A stretch of 35,753 nucleotides of DNA from JAAYBT01 sp964404395. Its GTDB lineage: Bacteria; Bacillota; Clostridia; Acetivibrionales; DTU013. Position 1 is the first letter of the stretch. Each line of letters opens with the position of its first letter. The DNA lies in the NCBI GenBank assembly GCA_964404395.1, contig CAYOKA010000007.1, positions 1 to 35,753 of the forward strand, read 5' to 3'. The position numbers and the translations under genes were made by a program. The notes beneath the pieces were generated by a model. It ran no database searches and was not told the DNA's origin. It saw nothing but the letters and a program-made list of their open reading frames with translations. Positions 24,193-32,657 of this stretch are shown one piece after another.

Positions 24193-25422
24193 CTATCTCA
24201 ACATGGCGCTTACATTTCCTGCACTAATCAAGGCTGTTACCGATATCATGAACATAAACGCTACCGCTGCCGTTAATGCGAATATATTTAACATTGAGTT
24301 GGCCACATCATCAATGCACTTTGTGATTCCTCCTTCGGCAATCGGCTCCAACAGCGCACTTGCGCCCTTATAAAGTGCTACCAACGCAACAATTTTAATC
24401 AGCGGCACAATACATATGATTAGAATTCCTGCCAAGGCTGCCACACCCGCGGCATTCTTAATGAGCAGTGTACATCCTATTACTGTGTCTGTTGCATCTG
24501 CTAGTGTTTTGCCCACAACAGGGATAAAGGTGCTGATAGCAAATTTAGCAGCCTTGCTGGTTGCTCCGTCAATTACTGCTCCTAGGGAGCCTTGCAGCGA
24601 TACGGCAATAATAAACACCGTTAAAATTGCGCCCAAAGTCCAGACAACTATTTTGCTAACCAAATTTGCCAGCCTTGCCAGCTGTATTTTTTCCGAAATA
24701 TTATTAACTATTTTTAAAACGGTCGATAGAAACACAAGTGGCACAAATACATTTTTAATAACAGTTGCTGATATTTCGACAATCAGCAGTATAGCAGGAT
24801 GCAGGATGCCACCCGCTGTGATATTTCCCCCGGAGATCAACAGAGCAAGCATGACAGGAATGGCTACATACATAAAAGCAATCATCTTATCAATAATACC
24901 TGTCCCCAGTTTCACCACTGTTCCGAAGCTGACCAGCAGTACTGATACTATAACGATATAGCATACATAAAATGCAACCTGACCAACACTTTCATGTAGA
25001 AAATTTGCCTGTAGATTTTTAAGCAGAGCACATAACACAACCATTACGGTAAGCTTCACAAAAATACCAAGATTCTGATATAGCTCCTTGAATAGAAACC
25101 GAAGCGTATTGTTTCCAATACCTTTTAAATCAAAGCCCAGCTTCCCTTCTGTCACATCCTTAATAAATTCATCTGCACTAAATTCGCCTAATATTTTGGA
25201 GATATCTTCATCAATATATTTTTCGATTTCGCTCTTGACAGTGTCAATCCCGCCTGCTCCTGCTTGTTTTTCAATGAGCCCTGCTGCTACAATAGCTGTA
25301 GATGTTTTCCCCGTTGTTTCTTCCGCTGCTATGCAGAATGGCTGTGCTAAAAATGTTGCAAGCATAAATAATGAGCTCATCACTAAAACTACTCTTATTT
25401 TCCCGTATATGTTAATACGCAT
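24193..25422 (-). CDS. spoIIIAE: Stage III sporulation protein AE
   Basis: 409-residue polytopic membrane protein. A signal-like first hydrophobic segment (about 9-32, VVLVMSSLFMLATFLAQPFC) is followed by a polar domain (about 35-125) and six or more hydrophobic segments to the C-terminus. SpoIIIAE is part of the mother-cell side of the feeding-tube channel and is the likely membrane-embedded export component. AGGAGG lies nine bases before the ATG. Close spacing with spoIIIAD and spoIIIAF supports one transcript. Confidence 0.96.
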   Translation of the reverse strand: MRINIYGKIRVVLVMSSLFMLATFLAQPFCIAAEETTGKTSTAIVAAGLIEKQAGAGGIDTVKSEIEKYIDEDISKILGEFSADEFIKDVTEGKLGFDLKGIGNNTLRFLFKELYQNLGIFVKLTVMVVLCALLKNLQANFLHESVGQVAFYVCYIVIVSVLLVSFGTVVKLGTGIIDKMIAFMYVAIPVMLALLISGGNITAGGILHPAILLIVEISATVIKNVFVPLVFLSTVLKIVNNISEKIQLARLANLVSKIVVWTLGAILTVFIIAVSLQGSLGAVIDGATSKAAKFAISTFIPVVGKTLADATDTVIGCTLLIKNAAGVAALAGILIICIVPLIKIVALVALYKGASALLEPIAEGGITKCIDDVANSMLNIFALTAAVAFMFMISVTALISAGNVSAMLR

Positions 25423-25438
25423 TCCCTTTATCCTCCTG

Positions 25439-25825
25439 TCATGGCATGATTTCCATGATCAGATCCAGCATGGATGTAATAATCGGCACTGCCAAAACAA
25501 CAATAATGACCTTTCCCGCCAGTTCAATTTTAGATGCAATTGCGCTCTCCCCTGCATCCTTGCAAATCTCGGCACCGAACTCTGCAATATAGGCAATTCC
25601 GGTAATCTTCAAAACAGTTGCAAAATATACAGGCTTGATTCCTGCTTTTTCTGCATAATTTCCAAGGACATCAACTACAGCTGATAATTTTGATACAAGA
25701 AGCATGAAAATAACAACACCCGTTACGATACTCACCTGAACAGCTATTTCCGGCTTCTGTTTCTTGAGTATAATTATGAGGATAGTAGCCACAAATCCAA
25801 TTCCGATAATCTGTATTATCTGCAC
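25439..25825 (-). CDS. spoIIIAD: Stage III sporulation protein AD
   Basis: 128 residues with about four membrane segments: IIGIGFVATILIIIL, VSIVTGVVIFMLLV, GIAYIAEFGAEICKDAGESA and the C-terminal VIIVVLAVPIITSMLDLI. The EICKDAGESAIASKIE block is typical of SpoIIIAC/AD proteins. A component of the sporulation export channel. Start GTG at 25825 with GGGGAG upstream. Confidence 0.95.
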   Translation of the reverse strand: MQIIQIIGIGFVATILIIILKKQKPEIAVQVSIVTGVVIFMLLVSKLSAVVDVLGNYAEKAGIKPVYFATVLKITGIAYIAEFGAEICKDAGESAIASKIELAGKVIIVVLAVPIITSMLDLIMEIMP

Positions 25826-25846
25826 CTAAATCAACTCCCCAACAGC

Positions 25847-26044
25847 TTAGTCCAATTTGAAAATAGTTTTCACTGTGTCAAATAGTACAGCAATCTCCTT
25901 AACAACAATCATCAGCACTACTATAAGGCCTGCCAGCGTAGTCATCATCGCCTGCTCTTCCCTGCCCGACCTGATAAGCAGCTGATTGAGCACCGCAACA
26001 AGTATTCCAATCGCAGCAATTCTGAAAATCAAATCCACACCCAT
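25847..26044 (-). CDS. spoIIIAC: Stage III sporulation protein AC
   Basis: 65 residues, the usual size, with two membrane helices (about 6-23 and 34-56) separated by NQLLIRSGREEQAMMTTLAG, the conserved SpoIIIAC loop. It pairs with SpoIIIAD in the channel base. A 22-bp gap leads to spoIIIAD; a 151-bp gap, unusual within this operon, separates it from spoIIIAB. Confidence 0.95.
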   Translation of the reverse strand: MGVDLIFRIAAIGILVAVLNQLLIRSGREEQAMMTTLAGLIVVLMIVVKEIAVLFDTVKTIFKLD

Positions 26045-26082
26045 AATACTGTCAACCCCTTTTTACTGATTCCTGTTAATCC

Positions 26083-26109
26083 GGCAATTTTTCGACCATG
26101 CAAATTGCC
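26083..26109. other. Hairpin in the gap between spoIIIAB and spoIIIAC
   Basis: Perfect 8-bp inverted repeat GGCAATTT/AAATTGCC (26083-26090 and 26102-26109) with an 11-base loop, no U-run on either side. The rest of the 151-bp gap (26045-26195) holds no gene I can support. Confidence 0.5.
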
Positions 26110-26195
26110 ATTTATCCATAAGCGTTACTACAGATCCAATATGCTGTGTCACCTATGTATCGCAAGCCCTTATCCTGTAAGCCAACTTACTGCCG

Positions 26196-26717
26196 TCACA
26201 GCAGCACTATTACTACCGCAATGCCGCCCAGCACGCCAAGGCTCTTGTACATATTTTCATTCTTCCTCCTGCTCTCCTCGGCCTTATCCTCCTGAAGCTT
26301 CAGCTGTCCCAATGTCAGTCGGATGTTCTTTATCTGCCCATCCAGGTCCGTATTCCCCAGCATCTTACCAAAGGCCAAAAGGATTTCCTCATCCTCCTTA
26401 TTAAGAGCTGTCCTGCATATACACTGCTTAACTGCCCTCTCCCATGCCTCGGAAGCACTAATTGTCTTATTCTTTTTTAATATCTCAATGGTTCTTGTAA
26501 AGAAAGCACATGTGTCAGATCCTCCAATTCTGCTAATCCTTTCAAAAGCCTCCATAATCACATCCGACAGGTAGCTAATCTGGTTTTCAAACATCTGCAA
26601 AATACTTTGCAGCTCTCTTAATTGTGCAGGTCTTCTCTTACAGTCTCGCGACAGTATGAGACCTAAAAAGCTGCAGGAAACTATAACGATAATACTGCCG
26701 GTAAGTTTAAAAAGCAT
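26196..26717 (-). CDS. spoIIIAB: Stage III sporulation protein AB
   Basis: 173 residues. An N-terminal membrane helix (about 3-20, FKLTGSIIVIVSCSFLGLIL), a helical cytoplasmic domain (LRELQSILQMFENQISYLSD, LNKEDEEILLAFGKMLGNTD) and a C-terminal helix (VLGGIAVVIVLL) resemble GspF/T2SS-like parts. I take ATG 26717 rather than the in-frame TTG at 26723: GGGGG then lies nine bases upstream. The gene overlaps the spoIIIAA stop region. Confidence 0.93.
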   Translation of the reverse strand: MLFKLTGSIIVIVSCSFLGLILSRDCKRRPAQLRELQSILQMFENQISYLSDVIMEAFERISRIGGSDTCAFFTRTIEILKKNKTISASEAWERAVKQCICRTALNKEDEEILLAFGKMLGNTDLDGQIKNIRLTLGQLKLQEDKAEESRRKNENMYKSLGVLGGIAVVIVLL

Positions 26718-26719
26718 AT

Positions 26720-27730
26720 TCAACAGCCCCCGTAAATGGATTCCATGTTTTTACCATCGATTACCTCCACTAGCGTCCCCGGACCATTTGCGTTACCCAG
26801 CACAATATATCTGTCAAAAACCTTATCCTCGATCAGCTTTAGCACCTCGCGTCTGCTTTTCATTTCTGAAACATTATATCCGTGGGCAGTTGTAATAATC
26901 CGTACACCCGCATTCAAGACACTATGTATCGCCTCCCGGTCACCCTCATTTCCAATTTCATCGGTAATAATAACTTTAGGCGACATAGCCCGGATCATCA
27001 TCGGCATACCGATTCTTTTCGGGCATCCATCCAGCACGTCTGTCCTTAGTCCCACATCATTGTGTGCAACACCCTTTTGACAGGCAGCAATCTCAGATCT
27101 TTCGTCTACTATTCCGACCTTTACCCCCTTGAATCCCAGCTGTGGGAGACCGTTCCCCAAGGATCTTGCAATATCTCTGAGAATGGTTGTTTTTCCGCAT
27201 TGGGGCGGAGATATGATAAGGGTGTTATAAATATCCGAATTATTTCTGATAAGATACTTGATTGCTCTTCCTGAACATCCAAATATTTGATTTGCCAATC
27301 TGATGTTCAGGCCTGATATATCCTTTATGTTTTTTACAAAACCGCCATCAAGGATGACCCTTCCGGCAAGACCGACTCGATGCCCACCTTTGATTGTTAT
27401 ATAGCCATTTTTGATTTCTTCCTGATATGCATATATCGAGTTTTCGCTCATCAGCTCCAGTGAACCTCTGATGTCCTCCTGAGTTACAATAAAAGCTCCT
27501 ACAGGTTTTGCCGACAATAAATTATCTGCTCCGATAAACCATTCCTTATAATAATTTTGCAGAACAAGTGGCTTGTCAGCCCTCAGGCGTATTTCCTCCA
27601 AAGGCTCAAGACCATATATGATTGCATCCTCTATAGCTGCTGCTACTCTCTTTGCAAGCATCGGCAATATATCTCGTCTTAGGCTGCTTGCACTGGTGTT
27701 TTTCAGGCTTCGGCCGCCACTGTTTCCCAT
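26720..27730 (-). CDS. spoIIIAA: Stage III sporulation protein AA (secretion-type ATPase)
   Basis: 336 residues. The ATPase of the SpoIIIA channel, related to type II/IV secretion ATPases. P-loop ISPPQCGKTT at about 173-182; GIVDERSEIAAC and IITDEIGNEGDREAI (Walker B region); TTAHGYNVSEMKSR. It heads the operon. AGGAG is five bases before the ATG. A sigmaE-like -10 CATACA (complement of 27751-27756) is nearby, but the -35 is poor, so the promoter is uncertain. Confidence 0.96.
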   Translation of the reverse strand: MGNSGGRSLKNTSASSLRRDILPMLAKRVAAAIEDAIIYGLEPLEEIRLRADKPLVLQNYYKEWFIGADNLLSAKPVGAFIVTQEDIRGSLELMSENSIYAYQEEIKNGYITIKGGHRVGLAGRVILDGGFVKNIKDISGLNIRLANQIFGCSGRAIKYLIRNNSDIYNTLIISPPQCGKTTILRDIARSLGNGLPQLGFKGVKVGIVDERSEIAACQKGVAHNDVGLRTDVLDGCPKRIGMPMMIRAMSPKVIITDEIGNEGDREAIHSVLNAGVRIITTAHGYNVSEMKSRREVLKLIEDKVFDRYIVLGNANGPGTLVEVIDGKNMESIYGGC

Positions 27731-27750
27731 ATGTACTCCTCACTTTTTTC

Positions 27751-27756
27751 TGTATG
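27751..27756 (-). promoter_or_regulatory. Possible sigmaE -10 of the spoIIIA operon
   Basis: Minus strand CATACA, followed by GA, matches the sigmaE -10 consensus. It would give a very short leader; no convincing -35 at the expected distance. The spoIIIA operon is sigmaE-dependent in Bacillus. Confidence 0.25.
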
Positions 27757-27865
27757 GTATTTGCAACACATCAGCAAAACACCGCAGTCATTAATATAAC
27801 TATTAGGCTTTGTCCAATTTTATGACAACGAAATTAACGTGCAATAAAGGAGCCCCTACGCACGC

Positions 27866-27893
27866 AAAAAGCCGTCCACTGTTGTGAACGGCT
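27866..27893 (-). terminator. Rho-independent terminator of lepB
   Basis: Minus strand GCCGTTCAC-loop AACA-GTGGACGGC, nine pairs including one G-U, then TTTTTG. It lies about 35 bases after the lepB stop and isolates the spoIIIA operon. Confidence 0.85.
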
Positions 27894-27905
27894 CATATTT
27901 TCAAA

Positions 27906-27918
27906 GGGGACGGTTCTC
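27906..27918. repeat. Copy of the GGGGACGGTTCTC repeat
   Basis: Exact GGGGACGGTTCTC ten bases downstream of the lepB stop codon and just before its terminator; same family as the copies near 13.5 and 23.6 kb. Confidence 0.75.
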
Positions 27919-27927
27919 AAAAACCCT

Positions 27928-28533
27928 TTAACGCAGAATCCCAATTTCCTTTAGAGGCCAGAACCTGAATGCTGCCCTTCCCTCAACCTGTCTCCGATCA
28001 ATAAGGCCAAAGATCCTGCTATCCTTGCTGACTTCCCTGTTATCTCCGAGCACTATGTATTTCCCATCAGGTACCTTTACCGGAAAAGAAAACTCTCTTT
28101 GACGAGTCACTCCCTTTGCATAAGGCTCCTGAAGTTCCTTTCCGTTGAGATAAACCTTCCCATCCTTAATATCAACTTCATCTCCCGGCACTCCGATTAC
28201 CCTCTTTACAAGCCGGATATTTGTCTTTCTCTCAATCGGTTTGATTATATCAGATACATCCGTGAAAAATATATTGAGCTTATCGATATATTTTTCCGGA
28301 AGCTCATCCTCGATATAAACAATAATGTCTCCTCCTGTCGGGTCAGCGAAGGCATAGCTCCATTTTTCAACAAACAGATGCTGACCCTCCATTAGCGTAT
28401 CCTGCATAGATGTCTGCCGCACCTGTGTTGTTGCAAAAACCGCCGTATTCAGCAACGTTACCAGTATAAACGCTGCTGCAAACACAATAATCCACTCCAG
28501 TATCTCTCTTAATACTGCTTTCAAAATCGTCAT
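27928..28533 (-). CDS. lepB: Type I signal peptidase
   Basis: 201 residues. One N-terminal membrane helix (about 10-33), the catalytic serine S42 in RQTSMQDTL and lysine K110 in LVKRVIGVPGDEV, and box E GDNREVSKDSRIFG. It removes signal peptides outside the membrane. The usual proline after SM is replaced in the form SMQDTL, as in other clostridial enzymes. AGGGG precedes the ATG. It has its own terminator and is bordered upstream by another, so it is monocistronic. Confidence 0.96.
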   Translation of the reverse strand: MTILKAVLREILEWIIVFAAAFILVTLLNTAVFATTQVRQTSMQDTLMEGQHLFVEKWSYAFADPTGGDIIVYIEDELPEKYIDKLNIFFTDVSDIIKPIERKTNIRLVKRVIGVPGDEVDIKDGKVYLNGKELQEPYAKGVTRQREFSFPVKVPDGKYIVLGDNREVSKDSRIFGLIDRRQVEGRAAFRFWPLKEIGILR

Positions 28534-28611
28534 GATAACACCCCTAAATCATTTGGTCAAAGTCAATAACAACACAAAGAGCTCGTAGCATAAATTGAAG
28601 CAAACAGCTAC

Positions 28612-28646
28612 AATAAAAAGTGGGTCACCTATTTCTAATGACCCAC
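28612..28646 (-). terminator. Rho-independent terminator of the zinc-ribbon gene
   Basis: Perfect 8-bp stem GTGGGTCA/TGACCCAC (28620-28627 and 28639-28646) with an 11-base loop and TTTTTATTG on the minus strand. Confidence 0.9.
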
Positions 28647-28663
28647 CCTGCTATCAATCCGGT

Positions 28664-29104
28664 TCAATCATCCTGCACATCTTCTTTATCTATACATTCT
28701 TCACAGTCACAGGACCATTCGATTTCGATTTCTTTGTGGCAATGGGGGCAAAGAACGGAATCCTTCTTCATGTAAGCGTCTACAAGATTAACTGTCCCCC
28801 CACAGTGAGGACATCCAAACTCTGTATTACAAATATCCTCCTCAACGCCCTCCCCACAGTCACATTCGTCATCATCTTCATCTTCGTATAAAAGGCTTTC
28901 AATCTCACCAAGATCCTCGTCTATTTCATCCACCTGTTCGCTAAGCTGCTCTTGTACTTCTTCAATGTCGTCCACTGTTATTGCTATATCATTTAAAACA
29001 TCAATAATAGCTCTAAACAGCTTTCCCTCATTAGTGGAATCACTAATCTGCATTCCCTCAGCAAGACCCTTCAAATAGGATACCTTCCCTTTTAAATAAT
29101 CCAT
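28664..29104 (-). CDS. CD1247-type protein with C-terminal zinc ribbon
   Basis: 146 residues. The N-terminal domain (about 1-70; MDYLKGKVSYLKGLAEGMQI, then helices with VDDIEEVQEQLSEQVDEI) is shared with clostridial proteins known as CD1247 N-terminal domain. An acidic, Cys-rich linker follows, then CPHCGGTVNL and CPHCHKEIEI, a likely zinc ribbon, and an acidic tail. Function unknown. The ATG at 29104 has GGAGG five bases upstream; a longer frame to 29128 places that site inside the gene. Confidence 0.85.
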   Translation of the reverse strand: MDYLKGKVSYLKGLAEGMQISDSTNEGKLFRAIIDVLNDIAITVDDIEEVQEQLSEQVDEIDEDLGEIESLLYEDEDDDECDCGEGVEEDICNTEFGCPHCGGTVNLVDAYMKKDSVLCPHCHKEIEIEWSCDCEECIDKEDVQDD

Positions 29105-29236
29105 AACAGCCTCCATTTCTTCGCACACAATTGGCTAACTTATTTCCACTTCTCATTACTATTCCCGCCGACAATCAAGTTTATCCACACTACAGCAGCC
29201 TCTAAAGTTCCGGCTCTTAGCACATATTCACTAAGC

Positions 29237-29794
29237 CTATGCCCTTTCCAAATAATCCCCCGTCCTTGTATCAACTCTGACTATATCACCCTGATTAACA
29301 AAAAGAGGAACCTTGATGGTTGCGCCGGTTTCCAGTTCAGCCGGTTTTGTCGCTCCTGTAGCCGTATCTCCCTTAAATCCGGGTTCTGTTTTTACAACTT
29401 CGAGCTCAACAAATGTAGGAGGTTCTATGCCAAATACATTTCCTTTGTAAGAAAGAATTTTAACTGTCATGTTTTCCTTAACAAACTTGAATAAGTCGCC
29501 AATAGTCTCCTTATTTATCGGCATTTGCTCATAAGTCTCTGTGTCCATGAAATAGAACAAATCACCATCATTATAGAGATACTGCATGTCCTTCCTCTCA
29601 ATATGAGCCCTTGGCATTTTATCCGTCGGGGTGAATGTCCTTTCAATAGTAGCTCCGGTAATAATGTTCTTAAGCTTCGTTCTGACAAATGCAGCACCCT
29701 TGCCTGGTTTTACATGCTGAAACTCAACCACCTGAAATATTTGATCATCCAACTCAAACGTAACACCGTTTCTAAACTCACCTGCTGTTATCAT
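29237..29794 (-). CDS. efp: Translation elongation factor P
   Basis: 185 residues, the exact usual length. The N-terminal KOW domain has VKPGKGAAFVRTKLKN, with K32 at the modified position of the loop; two OB domains follow (GDLFYFMDTETYEQM; DTATGATKPAELETG; VRVDTRTGDYLERA). EF-P relieves ribosome stalling at polyproline. ATG 29794 is used because the protein then has standard length; a 7-residue longer frame exists. Upstream is GGAGG at about 10 bases. It follows the M24 peptidase, as in many Firmicutes (yqhT-efp). Confidence 0.97.
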   Translation of the reverse strand: MITAGEFRNGVTFELDDQIFQVVEFQHVKPGKGAAFVRTKLKNIITGATIERTFTPTDKMPRAHIERKDMQYLYNDGDLFYFMDTETYEQMPINKETIGDLFKFVKENMTVKILSYKGNVFGIEPPTFVELEVVKTEPGFKGDTATGATKPAELETGATIKVPLFVNQGDIVRVDTRTGDYLERA

Positions 29795-29845
29795 ACAAAT
29801 AATTCCTCCGTTCATTCGTATTCAGTACGCAATTCTTTTGACCTT

Positions 29846-30925
29846 CTACAAAACAAATAGCTCTTTACTTGCTTTTGTTAAAATGTCAGCCTTCACTCCA
29901 TTTACAACCACCATGTCCTCTATCCTGACTCCACCAAGACCAGGCACATAGATTCCCGGTTCTACTGTAACAACCATGCCGTCCTCCAATATCAAATCCT
30001 CTCTCATTGAAAGGGAAGGCTCCTCGTGAATCTCAAGACCAACTCCATGTCCCAGTCCATGTCCAAAGTATTCGCCAAATCCTTCATCGGCAATGTACTG
30101 CCGTGCAACAGCGTCCACATCCCGTCCGCCAATTCCGCTTCTGACAGCCTCCAGACCCTTCTGGTTGGCATCTAGAACAATTTTATAGATTCTTTCTAAC
30201 TCATTGTTAGGAGTGCCTAAAAAAACTGTTCTGGTAATGTCGGAGCAATAGCCTTTGTACAGAGCCCCGAAGTCCATTGTAATGACATCGCCTTCTTCAA
30301 TTTTTTTATCAGAGGCAACGCCGTGGGGCATCGATGCCCTGTAGCCCGAAGCAATAATCGTATCGAATGACGATCCGCTAGCACCCAACTGCCTCATATG
30401 ATGTTCCATTTCAGCCGCCAGCTCAATTTCGGCCACACCTGGCTTTATAAAAGGCAGAATATGCAAAAACGCCTTGTCAGCGATATCCACCGCTTCTTTA
30501 ATAATCTTAATTTCCGACTCATCCTTTATCCTTCGCAGTTTCTCAATAAGCTTGCCAAGGGGGACAAGTCCTTTCACCTTAAGCTTTGCGGCATACTCTT
30601 CATATTGATAAAAAGTCAAATGACTGTCTTCAAAAAACAGCCTTTGAATGCCATCACTTTCAATAAGATTATTCAATACATTATCGGCATTTCCTGTATA
30701 TTGAATAATCTCAAAATCGGGGGCTTGCAATGCTGCCTGTTCTACATACCTAAAATCCGTCAGCAATACTGTGCGATTTTCACTGATGTAAATAACCGCC
30801 GATGTGCCTGTAAATCCGGATATGTACATGTAATTAACACTCTTTGTAATAAGAACCGCGCCTGTAGTTCCGAGCCCTAATTCATTTCGAAGCTTTTTGA
30901 TTCTTTTTTGGAATAAATTTGACAA
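29846..30925 (-). CDS. M24 family Xaa-Pro aminopeptidase
   Basis: 359 residues: N-terminal creatinase-like domain (about 1-125) and pita-bread catalytic domain. Metal ligands are visible: D in TMDFGALYKG and YCSDITRTV, H in GHGLGHGVGLEIHEEP, E in VTVEPGIYV and GGVRIEDMVVV. It removes N-terminal residues next to proline. The start is TTG (30925) with GGAGAGGG upstream. It precedes efp and follows aroQ with small gaps. Confidence 0.96.
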   Translation of the reverse strand: MSNLFQKRIKKLRNELGLGTTGAVLITKSVNYMYISGFTGTSAVIYISENRTVLLTDFRYVEQAALQAPDFEIIQYTGNADNVLNNLIESDGIQRLFFEDSHLTFYQYEEYAAKLKVKGLVPLGKLIEKLRRIKDESEIKIIKEAVDIADKAFLHILPFIKPGVAEIELAAEMEHHMRQLGASGSSFDTIIASGYRASMPHGVASDKKIEEGDVITMDFGALYKGYCSDITRTVFLGTPNNELERIYKIVLDANQKGLEAVRSGIGGRDVDAVARQYIADEGFGEYFGHGLGHGVGLEIHEEPSLSMREDLILEDGMVVTVEPGIYVPGLGGVRIEDMVVVNGVKADILTKASKELFVL

Positions 30926-30953
30926 CCTTCCCTCTCCTTTTTGTCAATTGCCA

Positions 30954-31385
30954 TTACAACAGTGCTGCCGCATGTATTGCCATAATATAGCTGTTTGCTC
31001 CAAATCCACAAATTTGTCCTGTGCAGACCGGCGCAATCACCGATTTGCTTCTGAACTCTTCCCTTGAATGGATATTGGACATGTGCACCTCAATACACGG
31101 TAGCCCCACTGCTTTAATAGCATCTCTGATTGCTATGCTGTAATGGGTATATGCACCGGGGTTTATGATGATTATATCATATTTATGCCTGGCTTCATGT
31201 ATTTTATCGATAATTTCACCCTCGTGATTGGACTGAACAAAATCTGCATCTATTCCAAGCAGTTGAGCTTCATCTGTAACAACTGAAGCAATTTCAGACA
31301 GAGTTGCTGTTCCATAAATGTCCTTTTCTCTTGTCCCAAGCAGATTGAGATTAGGACCGTTTATAACAATAATCCTTTTTTGCAT
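30954..31385 (-). CDS. aroQ: 3-dehydroquinate dehydratase, type II
   Basis: 143 residues, normal for type II. GPNLNLLGTREKDIYG has the family start with the catalytic tyrosine, QSNHEGEIIDKIHEA the histidine loop, NPGAYTHYSIAIRDAI the substrate loop and EVHMSNIHSREEFR the H-S motif. It converts 3-dehydroquinate to 3-dehydroshikimate in the shikimate pathway. aroE lies three genes upstream. Confidence 0.97.
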   Translation of the reverse strand: MQKRIIVINGPNLNLLGTREKDIYGTATLSEIASVVTDEAQLLGIDADFVQSNHEGEIIDKIHEARHKYDIIIINPGAYTHYSIAIRDAIKAVGLPCIEVHMSNIHSREEFRSKSVIAPVCTGQICGFGANSYIMAIHAAALL

Positions 31386-31456
31386 ATTTCACCTTCATCC
31401 CTTCATAGCAGCTTTCCCATATGGGCATTTTGCACTGTTAACATCGCAAAAGCCTT

Positions 31457-31726
31457 TTACAAATTATGCCTGGGCTTTCTCTTAACAAGAACAGCCGCCT
31501 TAGTTAAGGCCGCAACAACATCAACCTCAAACTGTTGGCTCAATGTGTTGATCTTCGAATAAAGCTCCCCCTTCTCAGTAACAATGTATTTAGGAGGCAG
31601 GTCATTGAGTGCAATAGCCGCAATATCCAACATACATTTGTCACAGGTGCACACGTTGATATCGGTCAACACTTCCTCCATCTGCCCAAATACTATTTCC
31701 TCCATATAGTTCTTAATCTGCGCCAT
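31457..31726 (-). CDS. ComFB family late-competence-like protein
   Basis: 89 residues. NYMEEIVFGQMEEVLTDINV, a Cys triad in CTCDKCMLDIAAIALNDLPP, and a predicted helix ending with VDVVAALTKAAVLVKRKP are typical for ComFB. In Bacillus the gene lies within the comF operon; later work on relatives points to cyclic-dinucleotide binding in some members. Function here is not known. It lies next to a prepilin peptidase, which hints at a pilus/competence link. Confidence 0.87.
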   Translation of the reverse strand: MAQIKNYMEEIVFGQMEEVLTDINVCTCDKCMLDIAAIALNDLPPKYIVTEKGELYSKINTLSQQFEVDVVAALTKAAVLVKRKPRHNL

Positions 31727-31793
31727 ATAATATCCCCCTCATAATGAATTTTCTATCATTTATTTTTACAGCTCTCGCAATCTCTAAACGAAA

Positions 31794-32591
31794 CTAAATT
31801 CCCATAAACCAGTTCGCCATGTCCCATCCATACAAAATTGTCACCAAAGCTCCAATGACAATAAATGGGCCAAATGCAACAGTATCCTTCCGCTTTTTAA
31901 TTCGGAATACCATAAGCATCAGTGAAACCACTCCGCCTAGCACAACCGATACAAAAAGTGCAACAAGGCAAAGCTTCCAGCCAAAAAACATTCCTATGGG
32001 TGCCATTAGCTTTACATCCCCCATCCCCATAGCATCGTCAGTCTTATATAGCAAAGACCCCAATATTGCAACCAGCAGCAGAAACCCCGACCCCGGCAGT
32101 AAACCGGCCAGGGGTGTCCACCATTTATTGTCCCCATATATTTCCGGCATCGGACTAAGGCAGTTGTATACAAAAAGAAGGATTCCGCCGGCCAAACCGA
32201 CTATCACAAGGCCATTTGGTATTATTTTGTGATCTATATCTATAAAAAATACCACAATCAAAATAATCATTAAAAAAGCAAAGGCGAAGAAAGGAACCGA
32301 GATGCCGTATTTATGAAGCAAAGCGACAAATACCACCGCCGTAAGCAGCTCAATCAAAGGATATCTCAGTGAAATCTTTTCGCCACAATGCTTACATTTT
32401 CCCCTCTGGAATAGGTAGCTAAGAATCGGGATAAGCTCGAGTGCTGAAAGCTTACTTCCACAGGAGGCACAAGCCGAAGAAGGCAAAACAAAAGACTTCT
32501 TCAATGGTATGCGGTATATTAGCACATTAACAAAAGATCCAACCGCAAGCCCTAATATAAATACTATCCCATATACAACAGCCATACCCAT
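31794..32591 (-). CDS. pilD: Prepilin peptidase (A24)
   Basis: 265 residues, about eight membrane helices. The cytoplasmic loop has CASC and CKHC pairs (C41/C44/C66/C69), a zinc-binding element. Catalytic aspartates are in FIDIDHKIIPN (D118/D120) and GMGDVKLMAP (GxGD at 189-192). It cleaves and possibly N-methylates type IV prepilin-like proteins at the inner membrane. No pilin genes are visible in this window; comFB-like and aro genes flank it. Confidence 0.95.
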   Translation of the reverse strand: MGMAVVYGIVFILGLAVGSFVNVLIYRIPLKKSFVLPSSACASCGSKLSALELIPILSYLFQRGKCKHCGEKISLRYPLIELLTAVVFVALLHKYGISVPFFAFAFLMIILIVVFFIDIDHKIIPNGLVIVGLAGGILLFVYNCLSPMPEIYGDNKWWTPLAGLLPGSGFLLLVAILGSLLYKTDDAMGMGDVKLMAPIGMFFGWKLCLVALFVSVVLGGVVSLMLMVFRIKKRKDTVAFGPFIVIGALVTILYGWDMANWFMGI

Positions 32592-32657
32592 CTGCCCTTA
32601 TAACCCTTCTATACCATTTCTCCAGCATGAATTCTCCATTTTGTATAAAAAACCCTC

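Noticed and set aside
24416..24961. 181-codon plus-strand frame
   Set aside because: Shadow of spoIIIAE; its Ser/Thr/Pro/Ile bias is the complement of a hydrophobic membrane protein.
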